From Eucommia ulmoides (lineage: Eukaryota; Streptophyta; Magnoliopsida; Garryales; Eucommiaceae): a DNA stretch of 64,000 nt. The position numbers and the translations under genes were made by a program. Each line of letters starts with the position of its first letter. Within the stretch, counting starts at the first letter, position 1. The notes beneath the pieces were generated by a model. That model made no database searches. It worked only from the letters and a program-made list of their open reading frames with translations, and was not told the DNA's origin. The stretch is from NCBI GenBank assembly GCA_016647705.1, contig CM028335.1, positions 12,855,905 to 12,919,904 on the forward strand, in the 5' to 3' direction. Positions 38,961-52,487 of this stretch are shown piece by piece.

Positions 38961-40518
38961 CTCAAGTATTAATAAAAGGTATTTTTGATATTATTTTTGA
39001 ATCACATTAATTTTCACTATAGACCTTGAATGTTGAGTTGAATGTTTGGCTATTTAATATGATTAAAAGGAGGAGACTAAAGACATTCGGTAACCTGATA
39101 TTCTCAATTGTTCCTAGTCGATATTGAATTGTTGAAAATGATCTTCAACAATCTAGGCTAGCTTGTTCCGTCGTTTTTACTTTGAGAATAGTGAGTCTCA
39201 AACCATTAGTATGAAATATTAGAATAATTACATGGGAACATACTAATGTAATAATGGATTGAATGTAATCATCCTTGATATCCTAAATCTTTCTTTTTTG
39301 GGTATGCTGCTCTGCGTGCAAAGAGTGTCACACATGAGCAGAGAAAAAACAAAGCAAGGGGAATTATTAAAGGGGAAACCCTTGGATTGCATATTGAATA
39401 TAGATCCATGTATTTCTTGTTCCATTAGCTAGGACCCAATTCTCCCATGTCAGTTTTGTTATTACGATTTTTTTTTTTTTTTTATGTCAAAGACCAACGA
39501 CTTCTTTTAAGAGAACATGCATTAGTTGAGAAATTGGAATAGAATAGCAAGAGAAAGAAGAAGGTGGCCTCTGAAGTCTATTAACCATCCTCCAAAATAG
39601 GTGTGATGACGTCTGAAATCAGTCATGGACCTAGTCAGTGGAACCGGTGAACCACGCGAGCTGGTTAGATATGTGGAGGTCCTATTTTCTTCCTTCAGTT
39701 GTGCTTGTGGGTGTCGAGCCAACCACCTGCACAATTCATCTAACCTTTGTGGACATACTGGTTATCTTGACCCTTAGTTGATAGTGGACCTAAGCTCTTC
39801 CATTTAATCCAAGACCTAATTGAGGGAATCATGGTAATTTTGCTTGAGTCAAAATAGGATGTTTGAGGTGATTGTATTTTATGATCTTTTGGCTTGAGTT
39901 GTGGTATATTACATATAAGAATTGTTATACTTTGATAATACTAAGTATTGTTTTCTATCCACATGTCTTCAAAGGTATTCATTGAGTATACTGGGACATA
40001 TATATGAATATAGAGTATGTAAGATTGATTATATCCCTCTTAGAAAAAGAAACGTGTCTTATGTGATTCTCTTTAATACAATTCACCAAAGCATCTGGGT
40101 AGAGATGTGTGATGATTGAGATGATATTTCAATTGATATCAGAAATGATTATAGTATCAATCAAAATACATAGGATTGGTCTTTTCGGGTGCACAGATTG
40201 AGAGATCGTTTAATATGCTTATCATACATGAGAAAGTTCTCTTGGTTAAATTTTTGTCAAATGCACATGGTTGTGATATGCGGGTAGACGTGACTCACAG
40301 TTGAAAGAAATATCTTGAGGAAAAAAAATATTTTCTTCTGGAAGAGCAAAATTAGAATTGTTCCTATTTGTGTTGATTAATTGATTAGTAAAATAATAAA
40401 TAAATTATTTTGATATCAACCTAATGGATCACATATAATAAGTAATTAAAGTTAGAAAATTTCTTGAAAAAAGAACAGGTAGTAACGTTGAATTTAAGAA
40501 GTTTGGGGGTCAAAGAAA
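38961..40518. other. unassigned sequence before the satellite
   Basis: No ORF with recognisable protein content. A moderately GC-balanced block at 39540-39900 may be retroelement-derived, but I could not place a domain. Poly-T at 39470-39484. Confidence 0.4.
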
Positions 40519-41408
40519 ATCGGGTTTTTTTAGTGAGTTATAACCTTTCAAAATTTCACGATTTTGAATTTTCCATAAAATTTGCAAAATCAATTTTTTT
40601 TTTTGGAAAACTACAACCTTTCACAATTTTGAGTTCTTCATAAAATTGACGAAATCGGATTTTTCAGTGAACTGAGCCTTTCAAAATTTCATGATTTTGA
40701 GATTTTCATAAAATTTGTAAAATTGGGTTTTTGGTAAGCTATAACCTTTCAAAATTTCACAATTTAAATTTTTCATAAAATATACGAAATCTTGTATTTT
40801 TTTATGAGTTTTGGCTTTTCAAATTTTCACAATTATGAGTTTTCATAAAATAAAAAAACAAAAATTGGTATTTTGGTGAGCTACAATCTTTCAAAATTTT
40901 GACGATTTTGAGATTATATAAAAATGGTAAAATTGTTTTTTTGGTGAGCTATACCCTTTCCAAATTACATGATTTTGAGTTTTTCATAAAATTTTCAAAA
41001 TTGAGTTTTTTTGCTTCAGTAAGTTATAAAAATAATCTTTCTAAATTTCACGTTTTTGAGTTTTTCTTAAAATTGGAAAAATTATGCTTTTTTGATGAGG
41101 TATAGCAGTTTAAAATTTCACGATTTTTAATTTTGCATAAAATTATAAAAATCATGAATTTCAATGCCCTTTAAAATTTTACTTTGAGTTTTTCATAAGA
41201 TTGACAAAATTAAAAAAATTCGATGAGTTGTAACCTTTCAAAATTTAACGATTTTATGATTTTCATAAATATGGGAAATGGACTTTTTAGGTGAACTGTA
41301 ACCTTTTAAAATTTCACGATTTTATGTTTATCATGAGATTGACAAATTCAAGTTTTTTTTTTTTTTTTAAATAAAATTGGCGATGTTGGCATTTTTTAGA
41401 GAGCTATA
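40519..41408. repeat. ~68-bp AT-rich satellite, segment 1
   Basis: Degenerate tandem units. Each carries, in order, GAGCTATAACC, TTTCAAAATTTCACGATTTT, GAGTTTTTCATAAAATT, GGCAAAATC and a T-rich GGGTTTTTTCGGT spacer. Neighbouring units differ at many sites, so the array is old or not homogenised. It ends at the TRIM insertion at 41409. Confidence 0.9.
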
Positions 41409-41771
41409 TGTCACAGGCTCGCATTTTCACAGTGGCATTTGCCTGTGCAGCGCCCCAACGTATTCGCTTTGGTTGGGACAAACCTACCTTCTTTAGGATG
41501 CTGACTAGTTTTGCCTTGGCTTGGGCTTATCAGGAGAGTGGCTCCAACTCCCAACCTGTTTGTGCAAGAGAGGCCTAACCCCTTCTTCTTTTGTCAAGTC
41601 CATGACCAGCGACGTATTCTCCAAATTTAACCGGGTCGGTACGCCTTGACTCCGAATGGACGTCTTCTTGTGTTGACGCCCACACCTGATTGAGAGTCGC
41701 ATCTGAGTGCTCAACCATCCAGCCAACATGATTCTTCGTTCTGACCGCCTTGATAACAACGGTTTGTGACA
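41409..41771 (-). repeat. TRIM LTR copy 1
   Basis: 363 bp, TGTCACAGGCTCGC to GGTTTGTGACA. It shares with the other two copies CCCCAACGTATTCGCTTTGG, CCATGACCAGCGACG and ACTCCGAATGGACG. Confidence 0.85.
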
Positions 41772-42101
41772 CTCTCCCCCACCCAATATCGCAAATGTCC
41801 TTGTTGCAATGGAAATAACTCTCGATGTCGCACCTCCCGCTGTGCCTCCGCACTTTTGCGCAACAAAGAAAAATTGGGTGAGGTGCTAGGATTGCACGAT
41901 CCATGATTCAATGTGACCCTCCATGAAACCCTGCCTACTCATCGTGAGTGCTTGGCGAATCACGAATCCCTGCCCATCCGCTGATGGTGCCAGGTGCAAT
42001 TTCTCTTGCAGCTCAACTCTTTCTCATTTGGAGTGCTATCCCCACAGCTCGAGTGAGTCACCTCCGCGGTGGAGCTAATCGTACCCTACTTTGATACCAC
42101 T

Positions 42102-42463
42102 TGCCATGGGCTCGTATTTTTGCAACGGAATTTACCGTGCGGTGCCCCAACGTGTTTGCTTTGGTTGGGGACAAGCCTGCCTTTTTTAGGATGCTGATTG
42201 GTTTCGCCCTCCCTTGGGCTCATCAGGAGAGCAACTCCAACTCCCGACCAGTTTGTGCAGGGGATGCCTAACGTTTTCTTCTTTTGTCAAGCCCATGACC
42301 AGCGACGTATTCTTCGAACTTAACAAGGTCGGCAACCTTGACTTCGAATGGACGCCTACTTGTATTGACGCCCACACCTGGTTGAGAGCCAAATCTGAGT
42401 GCTTAACCGTCTAGCCAGCATGATTATTCATTTTCACCACCTTGATAATAGTGGTCTGTGACA
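42102..42463 (-). repeat. TRIM LTR copy 2 (shared middle LTR)
   Basis: 362 bp, TGCCATGGGCTCG to GTCTGTGACA. It is flanked on one side by a primer-binding site and on the other by a PPT, as expected for an LTR shared by two head-to-tail units. Confidence 0.85.
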
Positions 42464-42795
42464 CTATCCCCTACCCAATATTGCAAACGTCCTCGTTGCG
42501 ATGCAAACAACTCTTGATGTCACGCCTTCTGCCGTGTCTTCGCATTTTTGCGCAACAGAGAGAAAATCGAGTGAGGTGTCACGATCACACGATCCATGAT
42601 TTAATGTGGCACTCCGTGAAACCCTGCCTACTCATCATGAGTACTTGGCGAATCATGACTCCCTGCCCATCCGCTAATGGCGCTAGGTTCAATATCTTTT
42701 GCAGCTCAACTTCTTCCCGTTTGAAGTGCCGTCCCCACGGCTCGAGCGAGTCACCCCCCGTGGTGGAGCTAATCGTGCCCTGCTCTGATACCACT

Positions 42796-43158
42796 TGTCA
42801 TAGGCTCACATTTTTGCATCGGTATTTGCCCGTGCGGTGCCCCAAAGTGTTCATTTTGATTGGGGCAAATCTACATTCTTTAGAATGTTGACTGGTTTCG
42901 CCCTGCCTTGGGCTCATCAGGAGTGTGGCTCTAACTCCGGACCAATTTGTTCAGGGGAGGCCTAACCGCTTCTTTTTTTGTTAGGTCCACGACTAGCAAT
43001 GTATTCTCTGAACTTAACCGGGTCAGTACGCCTTAACTCCGAATGGATGCCTACTTGTGTTGATGCCCACACTTGGTTGAGAGCCATATTTGAGTGCTCA
43101 ACCATCCAGCCAACACAATTCTTTGTTCTGATTGCCTTGATAATAATGGTCCATGACA
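42796..43158 (-). repeat. TRIM LTR copy 3
   Basis: 363 bp, TGTCATAGGCTCAC to GGTCCATGACA. On minus this is the 3'-most-coordinate copy, so it is the 5' LTR of the whole structure. Satellite resumes directly after it. Confidence 0.85.
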
Positions 43159-45371
43159 CATAGCCTTTAAAAATTTAGGATTTAAAATTTTTCATATAAT
43201 TAGCGGAATTGTGTGTTTCTGCGGGGTATATCCTTTCAAAATTTTACAATTTTGAAATTTTATGAAATTGGTAAAATTGGGCTTCGTTGGTAGGTTAAGC
43301 ACATTCAAAATTTTATGATTTTTAGTTCTTATAATTGAGTGTTTTTGGTAAGGTTCAACCTTTTAAAATTTTACAATTTTGAGTTTTTCATAAAATTGGC
43401 AAAATCGAGTATTTTAGGTATAGCCTTTCAAAACTTCAAGTTTTGAGTTTTTCATGAAATTTGTGAAATCATTTATTTTCGATGTGCTATAACCTTTCAA
43501 TTTTTTTTTTGATTTGTGATGTTTTTGAAAAGGTTGAAAATTGTGGTTTTTTTTTTTTTTTTTTTTATGAGCTATACCCTTTTAAAATTTCAAAAGTTCG
43601 GGTTTTTCATAAAATTTGCGAAATTGAGTTTTTTCGGTAATCTGTAACCTTTTAAAAGTTTTTTTTGTTTTTTTTTATAAAATTTCCAAAATTAATATTT
43701 TTCTATGAGATATAGCCTTTAAAAATTTTGAGATTGTGATTTTTCATAAAATTAGCGAGATGATGTATTTTCGGTGTATCATAGCCTTTCCAAATTTAAC
43801 AATTTTAATGTTTTTATAAAAGTGAAAAAATTGGGATTTTTTGGTGAGCTACCCTTCCAAAATTTCTCGATTTCGAGTTTATCATAAAATTTGCAAAATC
43901 GAGGTTTTTTTGTTATTCTATAACCTTTCAAAATTTTATGATTTTGATTTTTCATAAAATTGTCAAAATTCGGCTTTTTCGGTGAGTTATACCTTTTCAA
44001 AATTTCACAATCTTGAGTTTTTCATAAAGTTTGCGTTAACGAGATTTTTCGGCGAGCTTCCTTCCAAATTTCACGATTTTTAGTTTTGCATAAAATTTGA
44101 GACATCTGTTTTTTTCTTTTGGTGAGTTCTAGCATTTGAAAATTTCACAATTTGATTTTTTTCAAAAACTTGGAAAAATCAGTTACTTACACTATGCTAT
44201 ATAGCCTTAAAAATTTCATGATTTATAATTTAAAGGGACAAAATTAGACATTTTTGGAAAGCTATGGCCTTTTAAAACTTCACGATTTTTAATTTTTCAT
44301 AAATTTTATGAAATAGAGATTTTTGGTAGTTATAACCTTTCAAAATTTCATGATTTTCTGTTTTTCATAAAATTGGTAAAATCACGTTTATCTGTGAGAT
44401 ATATAGTCTTTCAAATTTCATGATTTTGAATTAAAAAAAAAAAAATAACAAAATTGGTCTTTTTGTTGAGATGTAGCATCTCAAAATTTCATGATTGTGA
44501 GTTTTTTTTTTTTTTCCCTTTTTTTTAAGTGGCGAAATAGGGCATTCCGGTGAGCTAACCTTTCAAAATTTTACGATTTTGAGTTTTTTATAAAATTAAT
44601 GAAATCATGTATTTTTGGTAAGGTATATAGCCTTTCAAAATTTCATGATTTTTGTTTTTATATAAAATTGACGAAATTGTTTCTTTTTCCAGTGTGCTTA
44701 GCCTTTCAACGATTTTGAGTTTTTCAGAAAATTAGTGAAATCAGATATTTTTGGTACGCTATACCCTTTCATAATTTCACGATTAAAAATTTGAAATTTG
44801 CAAATTTTCACAATATCACGAGTTTGAGTTTTTTTTTTCAATAAGCTATAAAATTGGCAAAATTGACCTTTTTCAATAAGCTATAATTTTTTTAATAAAT
44901 TTCATAAAGTTTGTGAAATTGGGCATTTTTAGTGAGCTAGTCTTGCAGAATTTGACGACTTTGAGTTTCCATATAATTGTAAAAATCATTTATTTTTGCT
45001 TAGTTATATAACCTTTAAAAATTTTTTGATTTTGAATTTTTCGAAAAAGTGACAAAATTGATCATTTTCAGAGTGCTATAGTTGTTCAAAATTTCATGAT
45101 TTTGAGTTTTTCGTAAAATTTACGAAATAGAGTATTTAGGGTGAGTTTTAGCCTTTCAATTTTTTTCGATTTGGAGTTTTTTATTAGATTTGCAAAATTG
45201 GAATTTTTCAGTGAGTTATAACCTTTCAGAATTTAACAATTTTGTGTTTTCTAGAAAATTTGGAAAGTCAATTATCTTTATCATTTCAAAATTTCTTGCT
45301 TTTGGGTTGTTCTTAAAATTGACGAAATCAATTTTTTTTTAGGGAGATTAGCCTTCCAAAATTTTTCAATC
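43159..45371. repeat. ~68-bp satellite, segment 2
   Basis: The same monomer as 40519-41408, about 30 degenerate units. It continues the unit interrupted by the TRIM (CATAGCCTTTAAAAATTTAG) and ends in ATTTTTCAATC next to the TTTAG target duplication of the Copia insertion. Confidence 0.9.
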
Positions 45372-45376
45372 TTTAG

Positions 45377-48125
45377 TGTTAGAATAATTGAGAGACGGAA
45401 TGTTGGGAGAATATAGAGCGATATATTAATATGTAGGAAAAGTACAACAATGGAGATTTACAACGGAGATATATATTGGAGACTAAAGAAACCCTTGGGT
45501 CAAGTTTTAACCTAATGGGCCAAGCCCATATATATATATATATATATATTAACATCCCCTTTCAAACTCAAGGCGATAAATGAGACGTGAACTTGAGTTT
45601 GGAAGCCAAAGTGTGAAAGCATCTGAGTGGATGAGCCTTGGTAAAAATATCTGTTGTCTGATCAGTTGAATTGACAGATTGTAGACGAACAGTAGACCGG
45701 AGAATGTGGTGGTGGATGAAGTAATAATCAGTCTCGATATGTTTTGTATGCTCGTGGAATACATCATTGTGGGCGGTCTAAATAGCACTCTTATTGTCAC
45801 AATATAGAACAATGACAATAGGAGAGAAGACTCCCATGTAATTAAGGAGCCAATATCAGCGATGAAACGATATTCAACTTCAATGTTAGAGAAACCAACC
45901 ACAATTTGTTTCTTATTGCACCAGGAAATAAAAGAGTTACCCAAGAAGAAACAATAACCAGTAAATTGGCATTAGAATAAACCTGTAAAGTGGGAGCTGA
46001 CTGGGCTGAGAAATGAAGTCAGTGAAAGAAGATACCCTTAACATACCAAAGAATGTGAAGAATAGTCAAGTAATGATTGGTCCGATGAGCGGACAAGAAC
46101 TGACTGACTTGATGGACGGCATAAGTGATGTCTGGACGAGTGACAGTGAGGTATACCAAATTTTCAACCTGTTGAAAATATAGAATGGCATCTAGAAGAG
46201 GTGAACCATATAGTAGAGCGAGTCTAATATTCGGATCCAGAGGAGTACTGGCAGTGGTGGAGTCAACGATGCCCAACTTTGGAAAGAAGATCAAGGTTGT
46301 ATTTGGCCTGCGAAAGAATATATCCTTCTGAACCAGATGAAACTTGAAGGCCAAGAAAATAGGTGAGCATGCCAAGATCTTTCATTTCAAATTATCCACT
46401 GAGAACTTGTTGAAAGATACCGTGTAAATCATCTCTAGAAATAATCATGTTATTCATGTACAATAGAAGAAGGATAATACCATTGTTAGTGTAGCGAAGA
46501 AACAGGGTTGAATCATGAGCACTGGATGTAAACCCAAACTGATGAATGGAAGTGTTGAATTTTACGAACTAGGCACGTGGAGTTTGTTTCAAACCATATA
46601 AGGCACGACAAAGGCGACAAACTTTATGTCGAGGAGCAATTAGGCCAGGACAGGTATGCATGTAAACTTTCTCAAGAAGATTTCAATTTAGAAATGTATT
46701 CTTGACATCCATATGAAAAAGAGTCCATTTTCGAATGGCGGCAATGGCAAGAAGAGTACTGATAGATGTGCGCCTCGCTATTGGAGCAAATATTTCTTCG
46801 TAGTCAATGCTATATTCCCGATCAAAGCCCTTGGAAATAAGTCGGGCTTTCTAGTGTTCAACTGAACCATCAAAAAGTGTTTTGATCTTAAACACCTACT
46901 TGCATCCAATAGAAGTTTTACTAGGGAGAAGGTTAACAAGATCCTAGGTATAAGTTTTGGCTAAGGCCTGAAGTTATTCGTCCATTGTTTTTTACCAAAT
47001 AGTATTAGTACTAGCCTTCTTATAAGATTGAGGCTAATGCAAATTAAGTATAGTAGAAAAGCAATGATAATCAGTGAGAGGAAGATAAGTTACCATAGTA
47101 GAGCGGCGGGAGGGATATAGAGGGTAGGTCTCAAAGGGAGTCGGTGCACAGTCACAAAACATAGGAAAAGCCTCGAGCACGGTCAATTGAGCCGAAAGGG
47201 TAAGATCAGCTGGTTATTCAGGAGTTGAAGGGGTGTGATCAGCTGGTAGTTTTGGAGTGAGCTCAACAGTACTTGAAACTGTATCCTTAAGAAACAACTC
47301 AATAGATGGATGAGTAAAGAATCTGGAGTTAGTCATGGTTAATATATCAAATGACCGTGAGGAAAAAAACATTTGATATTCCCAAAAAATGACATGACGA
47401 GAGATATGAAGAGTTTTAGATATAGAATCCCATCACTGATACCTATTATGTTCAATGTCATATCTAAGAAAACAACATAACCCTAGGAACCGGTCCAACT
47501 TTGCAAAAAATTGATCTAAAAGTGCCTAAACCAGTCAATAGAAGGTTACCTTAGTAAATCAGTGATGTGGTAAAGATCATCAAGGTGGCAAAGTCAACGC
47601 TGACATGGTACTAAGTTGAAGCTAACATGGTGGTGACGTGGCAATGATATGGCATCGACGTGGCAGGGAAATCTTGGTTGCATGTGGATATAAGCATGCA
47701 CAATTTTCGAGCACGTGGGTACTATTGGCTTTTGGAGGAGTGTGGAACTACGTAACGCCTCATGTAAATGATGTTTTTGATAGAGTTGTGCTCGTCTCTT
47801 TAAGACAAAAGTGGTGATGTGATGAGAGTTAATATTGGGGCGGTAGTGAAATTTGTAGTAGTCAACATATAACTAAGGAAAAACAACACAGCAAAAGGGT
47901 TGTTAGGGTTAGGGTTTCGAAAATTTTAATAGGAACAAGGCCGGAAGGAATTGTCTCTTGATACTACATTCTAATAGTTGAGAGATGGAATATTGAGAGA
48001 ATATGGAGCAATATATTGATATTTAGGAAAAGTACAACAAGGGATATATATATATATAGGAGACTAGGGAAACTCTAGAGTTAGGGTTTAACCTAAAGGG
48101 CCAAGCCCATATAGATATATTAACA
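45377..48125 (-). mobile_element. internally deleted Copia element, 2749 bp
   Basis: LTRs of 178 bp (45377-45554) and ~159 bp (47967-48125), with a perfect 5-bp TSD TTTAG (45372-45376 and 48126-48130). The PBS-like TAGTATCAAGAGAC abuts the 5' LTR at 47953-47966, and the PPT GAGTTTGAAAGGGGA abuts the 3' LTR. Gag, protease and most of integrase are missing between the PBS and the RT region. The LTRs and 3' end are the same family as the fragment at 7483-7941. It sits inside the satellite. Confidence 0.9.
45560..47000 (-). pseudogene. Copia RT-RNase H remnant, catalytic YVDD lost
   Basis: On minus: KWTLFHMDVKNTFLN (~46720), then LLLYMNNMIISRDD (~46455) where active RTs have YVDD. Both catalytic Asp are now Asn. 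Then TASTPLDPNIRL, NLVYLTVTRPDITYAVHQVS and ILWYVKG (46019-46375). Then SFISWCNKKQIVVGFSNIEVEYRF and RNase H end boxes with stops (45549-45944). Several frame shifts. It supports no function. Confidence 0.88.
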
Positions 48126-48130
48126 TTTAG

Positions 48131-49864
48131 TTTATCATAAAATTGGAGAAATCAACTGTTTTCGGTGCTCTATTACCTTTCAAAATTTCACGATTTTTAG
48201 ATTTTCATAAAATTGGTAAAATTGGTATTTTTTGGAGAGCTATAGCATTTTGAAATTTCACGATTTTGAGTTATTTATAAAATTGGCAAAATCGAGTTTT
48301 TTCAATGAGTAACCTTTCAAAATTTTACAATTTGGAGTTTTTCATAACATTAGCAAAATCTAGTTTTTCGGGTAAGTTATAGCCTATAAATATTTCATGA
48401 TTTTGATTTTTTCATAAATGTAACATGATTAGGCTTTTTCATTGTGCTATACAACCTTTCAAAATTTCATGATTTTGAGTTTTTCATAAAATTTGCAAAA
48501 TTGGGCTTTTTCAGTGAGCTATAACCTTTCAAAATTTCACGATTTTGATTTTTTTTTAAAATTGAAAAAATCATTTATGTTCAGAGAGCAATAGCCTTTC
48601 AAAATTTATAGTTTTTTTTCGTAAAAGTGATGATATTGAGCTTTTCCGGGAGCTATACCTCACGATGAGCAAAACCATGTATTTGCGGTGAGCTTTTTTG
48701 AGTTTTCCATTAAAGTGATAGCCTTTTAAAACCCTAGTTATAGCCATCAAAATCTTGCAATTTTGAGTTTTCTATTAAAGTGATGAAATCAGGCCTTTTT
48801 CGTGAGCTTTAGCCATTTAAAATTTCATGTTTTTGAGTTGTTCGTAAAACTGACAGTATCATTTTTTTTTGGTGAGCTATACTCTTTCAAACTTTCACAA
48901 TTTTATTTTGTTCATAAAATTGGCAAAATTAACTATTTTCGCTCTACTATATCCTTTCAAAATTTCACAATTTGGAGTTTTTCATAAAAATGATCAAATC
49001 GAGTTTCTTCGGTTAACTATAGCCTTTCAAAATTTTATGAGTTTAAGTTTCTATAAAATTAGCAAAATCATGTATTTTCTGTGAGGTATAACCTTCCAAA
49101 ATTTTTGAATTTTGAGTTTTTTATAAAATTTGCAAAATCAGGTATTTTTAGTGAGTTACAACCTTTCAAAATTTAACGATTTTGAGTTTTTCATAAAATT
49201 GGATAAATAAATTATTTTAATTTTTTTTTCAGAAAGTAAAATCATGTATTTTTGGTATCCTATAGCCTATCAAAATTTCACGATTTTGAGTGTTCCAAAA
49301 AATTGGCAAAATCATGTATTTTCAGTGAGCTAACCTTTTAAAATTTTATGATTTTAAGTTTTTCACAAAAGTGACAAAATCAAGCTTTTTTGGTGAGTAA
49401 TAGCTTTTTGAAATTTAATGATTTACAATTGTTTATAAAAGTGACGACATCGGGATTTTTCGGCGAGTTATAATCTTTTGAAGTTTTTCAATTTTATGTT
49501 TTTTCATAAAATTGAAAAAATATAGTATTTTTGTTGAGCTATATCCATTTTAAATTTCATGATTTGGAATTTTTCATAAAAGTTACGAAATCGGGGTTTT
49601 CGTTCAGGCATAGTGTTTCAAAATTTTATGATTTTGAGTTTTTCATAAAATTTGCAACATCAGATTTTTTCGATGAGCTATAGCCTTTCAAGATTTAATG
49701 ATTTGAGTTTTTCCTATAAATTGGCGAAACTAGTTATCTTCAGTGAATTATAGCCTTTAAAATTTTCATTATTTTGAGTTTTTCATGAAAGCGACAAAAT
49801 ATCTCTTTTTTGGTAAGCTATAGCGTTTAAAAATTTCATGACTTACAAAATTTCACAATTTGAG

Positions 49865-49911
<47 letters not shown>

Positions 49912-50283
49912 GGCGAAATCAAGTTTTTTCAGTAAGTAACCTTTAAAATTTTACGATTTTGAGTTTTTTCATAAAACTTTCAAGATTGAACTATTTCAAT
50001 GAGCTATAACCTTTCAAAATTTCACGTTTTTTATTTTTCATAAAATTGGCGAAATCTTTTATTTTTGATGATCTTTAGCCTTTAAAAATTTCACGATTTA
50101 ATATTTTTTTTTATAAATGTGACAAAATTGGACTTTTAAGATGAGCTATAGCATTTCTAAATTTTACAATTTTGAGTTTTTCATAAATTTGGTGAAATCA
50201 AGTTTCTTCAATAAGTAACATTTCAAAATTTTAAAATTTGGAATTTTTCATAACATTAGCAAAATCTAGTTTTTTCGATGAGC
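48131..50283. repeat. ~68-bp satellite, segment 3
   Basis: About 30 degenerate units of the same monomer. It contains an (AT)n microsatellite at ~49869-49906 replacing part of a unit. It ends at AATAG, the target duplication of the next solo LTR. Confidence 0.9.
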
Positions 50284-50977
50284 AATAGTGTCACGACCTG
50301 TCTTGGACACCCGACATCCCGAGCTGGCGTGACGACATCATGACATCACCGAAAGTAACCAACCAACCATCTATTACACGACAATATGCATATATATCCA
50401 TAAACCATCATCTATATGGAGCTATACATATTTCTGTTATGGGAACACATCCGTTCCCCAAATATCATAACAGCATAATATAATACCATGAACCCTTCAC
50501 AAGTTCGCCTAAGAAAGCTCATCTCAACCCTCCACATGACTCCATCGTAGGACTCTACCTAGCGTCAGTAGGGAACCGACTCCTAGCTACTTCACCTGCG
50601 AGTGTACTGCCTTCTTAGTAAAAATATTTTTAATAATAAAACTCATTCTACTACATCTAAATGGATCAAGCGTAAGTTTATAGATACCACATAGCTCGTA
50701 AAATCCCTAATATAAAAGTAGGAAAAATAAAGCGACATAATTAAGTTTCATTCAAATCCAACTAATATAAAAAAATATACTAATCACCATGATAATAAAT
50801 ATCAAATCAGCCAATATACGTAAAACACCACATCTTAAGCACACATCTCAAACACGCTTTTTAAGTACACAATTCAAACACACACACTGGTCAGCTCTAG
50901 TGATCGTTTTAACCTCACGATTGGGAGTTTGCAACGATACCGTACCATCCGTAGGATATGCCTTCCTATGAACACCC

Positions 50978-51113
50978 ATCACTCCGCCGAAGCGGATAAT
51001 CACTGCGCAGTATAAACGTCTAACATCACTCTGCCGAAGCAGATAAACATCACTCCGCTGAAGCGGATAACATCACTCCGCCGAAGCAGATCACATCACT
51101 CCGCCAAAACAGA
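50978..51113 (-). repeat. hairpin minisatellite inside solo LTR, ~23-bp units
   Basis: Five units at 50983, 51030, 51054, 51077 and 51100. Each is a short inverted repeat with a 4-nt loop: TCCGC-CGAA-GCGGA, TCTGC-CGAA-GCAGA, TCCGC-TGAA-GCGGA, then two with mismatched arms. Read on minus the first is TCCGC-TTCG-GCGGA. A further palindrome ACTGCGCAGT lies between units 1 and 2. Confidence 0.85.
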
Positions 51114-52453
51114 TAAATACTATGGTATCGTCAAAATCAATAATGTCATCATCAAATCACAAATCAATAACATCGTCTAATCAACATCATCAAATCTCAA
51201 ATATTACCCTCTATTTCCAAAACTTATTTTTAATCTAAAATCACATTTCTCATTTTTCTTTAAAAAAAAAGTTTGATTTCACCAAAACCATTTTTTCACC
51301 CTTTATTTTTAGAAAATCGGGTATTTTTCACTCTCTTTTTAAATCACCAAATTTCAACGAAAAACCATTTTCAACTTCCTTTCGAAACCAACACAATTCA
51401 TCGAAAATCCATTTTCTCAACTCACCCAAAAATCTACTTGATCCACATCATTTTGAAACCATTTAATTTAACTACAACCATTTTTCCATCATATATATAT
51501 AAAAATATTTTGGCAAAAAGACAGTACACTCACCTCGTGATCCGCTCCCAAAAGCTTTTACCGACTATACTCTAACGTTACTCCGGTGCCTGCGAACCTA
51601 TTAGTGACAGAGTCTAAATTAATATTTTAGGTAAAAAAAAAATGACCCAATCATGCAAATGCAGGCCCTACGTTCCGTATTTTCCCATTCCCCACATTTT
51701 ATTATGTAAAATTATTATTTGGTAAATTCTCATTTCATTAAAAGTTACTGCATTTCCAAATTTATTATTCCCGCTATGAAATTTTCGATGCGTTAATTTA
51801 ATTTTATAAACTAAAATAAATTCAACGAAAAACGTTACCCGTTCTGAATCGTTCAAGGGTCGCGAGATGGATTTCAGATTCTATTGGGGTTCTTTCTGTA
51901 ATTTTTCTTCTTTTCTTCTCCTCTTCTTCTTTCTTTCTTTTTCCCGTTTCTGTTCTGTTTTGGTTTCCACCGGCCAACCACGCACCACACGTCGGCAAGG
52001 CAAAACTCACATACGCACACCATCCCAGCCGGCCGACGATCGACGGCCGACCACCCACACATCGCCGAAGTCAATAATCACATACAAAAACACCCACACA
52101 CCCGCCGACCGAACAAAATCGACGAACACCCCCACACGCACAATGTTGATGGTCTGGAAACACACACAACACCCACGCTGCACAAAACAAGAAACGAAAA
52201 ACACACCCACTCCGCCGAACGCCACCCCCGACGATCGACAACTGTCCGAACCCACTCACACCCATACTCGTCGGATCTCACCACCCCCACGCTGACCTCT
52301 CTCTCTCACTCCTTTGTTTCTTGTTCTGGGTTTACAACGAATACTCACACACTACACTCACCCAATCGAAGAGACGGCGACGACACCCCCACCGAACCGA
52401 CAACGACGCCCACCAACGACACAACAACGACGATAGAACAACACACACAAAAT

Positions 52454-52487
<34 letters not shown>

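Larger units (their letters stand above)
41409..43158 (-). mobile_element. tandem TRIM: LTR-internal-LTR-internal-LTR
   Basis: Three ~363-bp LTRs (41409-41771, 42102-42463, 42796-43158) separated by two ~330-bp internal domains (41772-42101, 42464-42795). LTR ends are TGTCACAGGCTC...GTGACA or variants. On minus, each internal domain begins with a tRNA-iMet primer site, TGGTATCAGAGC (42782-42793, perfect) and TGGTATCAAAGT (first internal), and ends with the PPT GGGTGGGGGAGAG or GGGTAGGGGATAG. No coding capacity. The left flank CTATA (41404-41408) and right CATAGCC fit one insertion at GAGCTATAGCC with a 1-bp loss in the right TSD. Confidence 0.85.

Noticed and set aside
50978..51113. Regularly spaced short repeats resembling a CRISPR array
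   Set aside because: Units are contiguous ~23-bp hairpins without unique spacers, inside a plant LTR with a target duplication. There are no cas genes and the context is eukaryotic.
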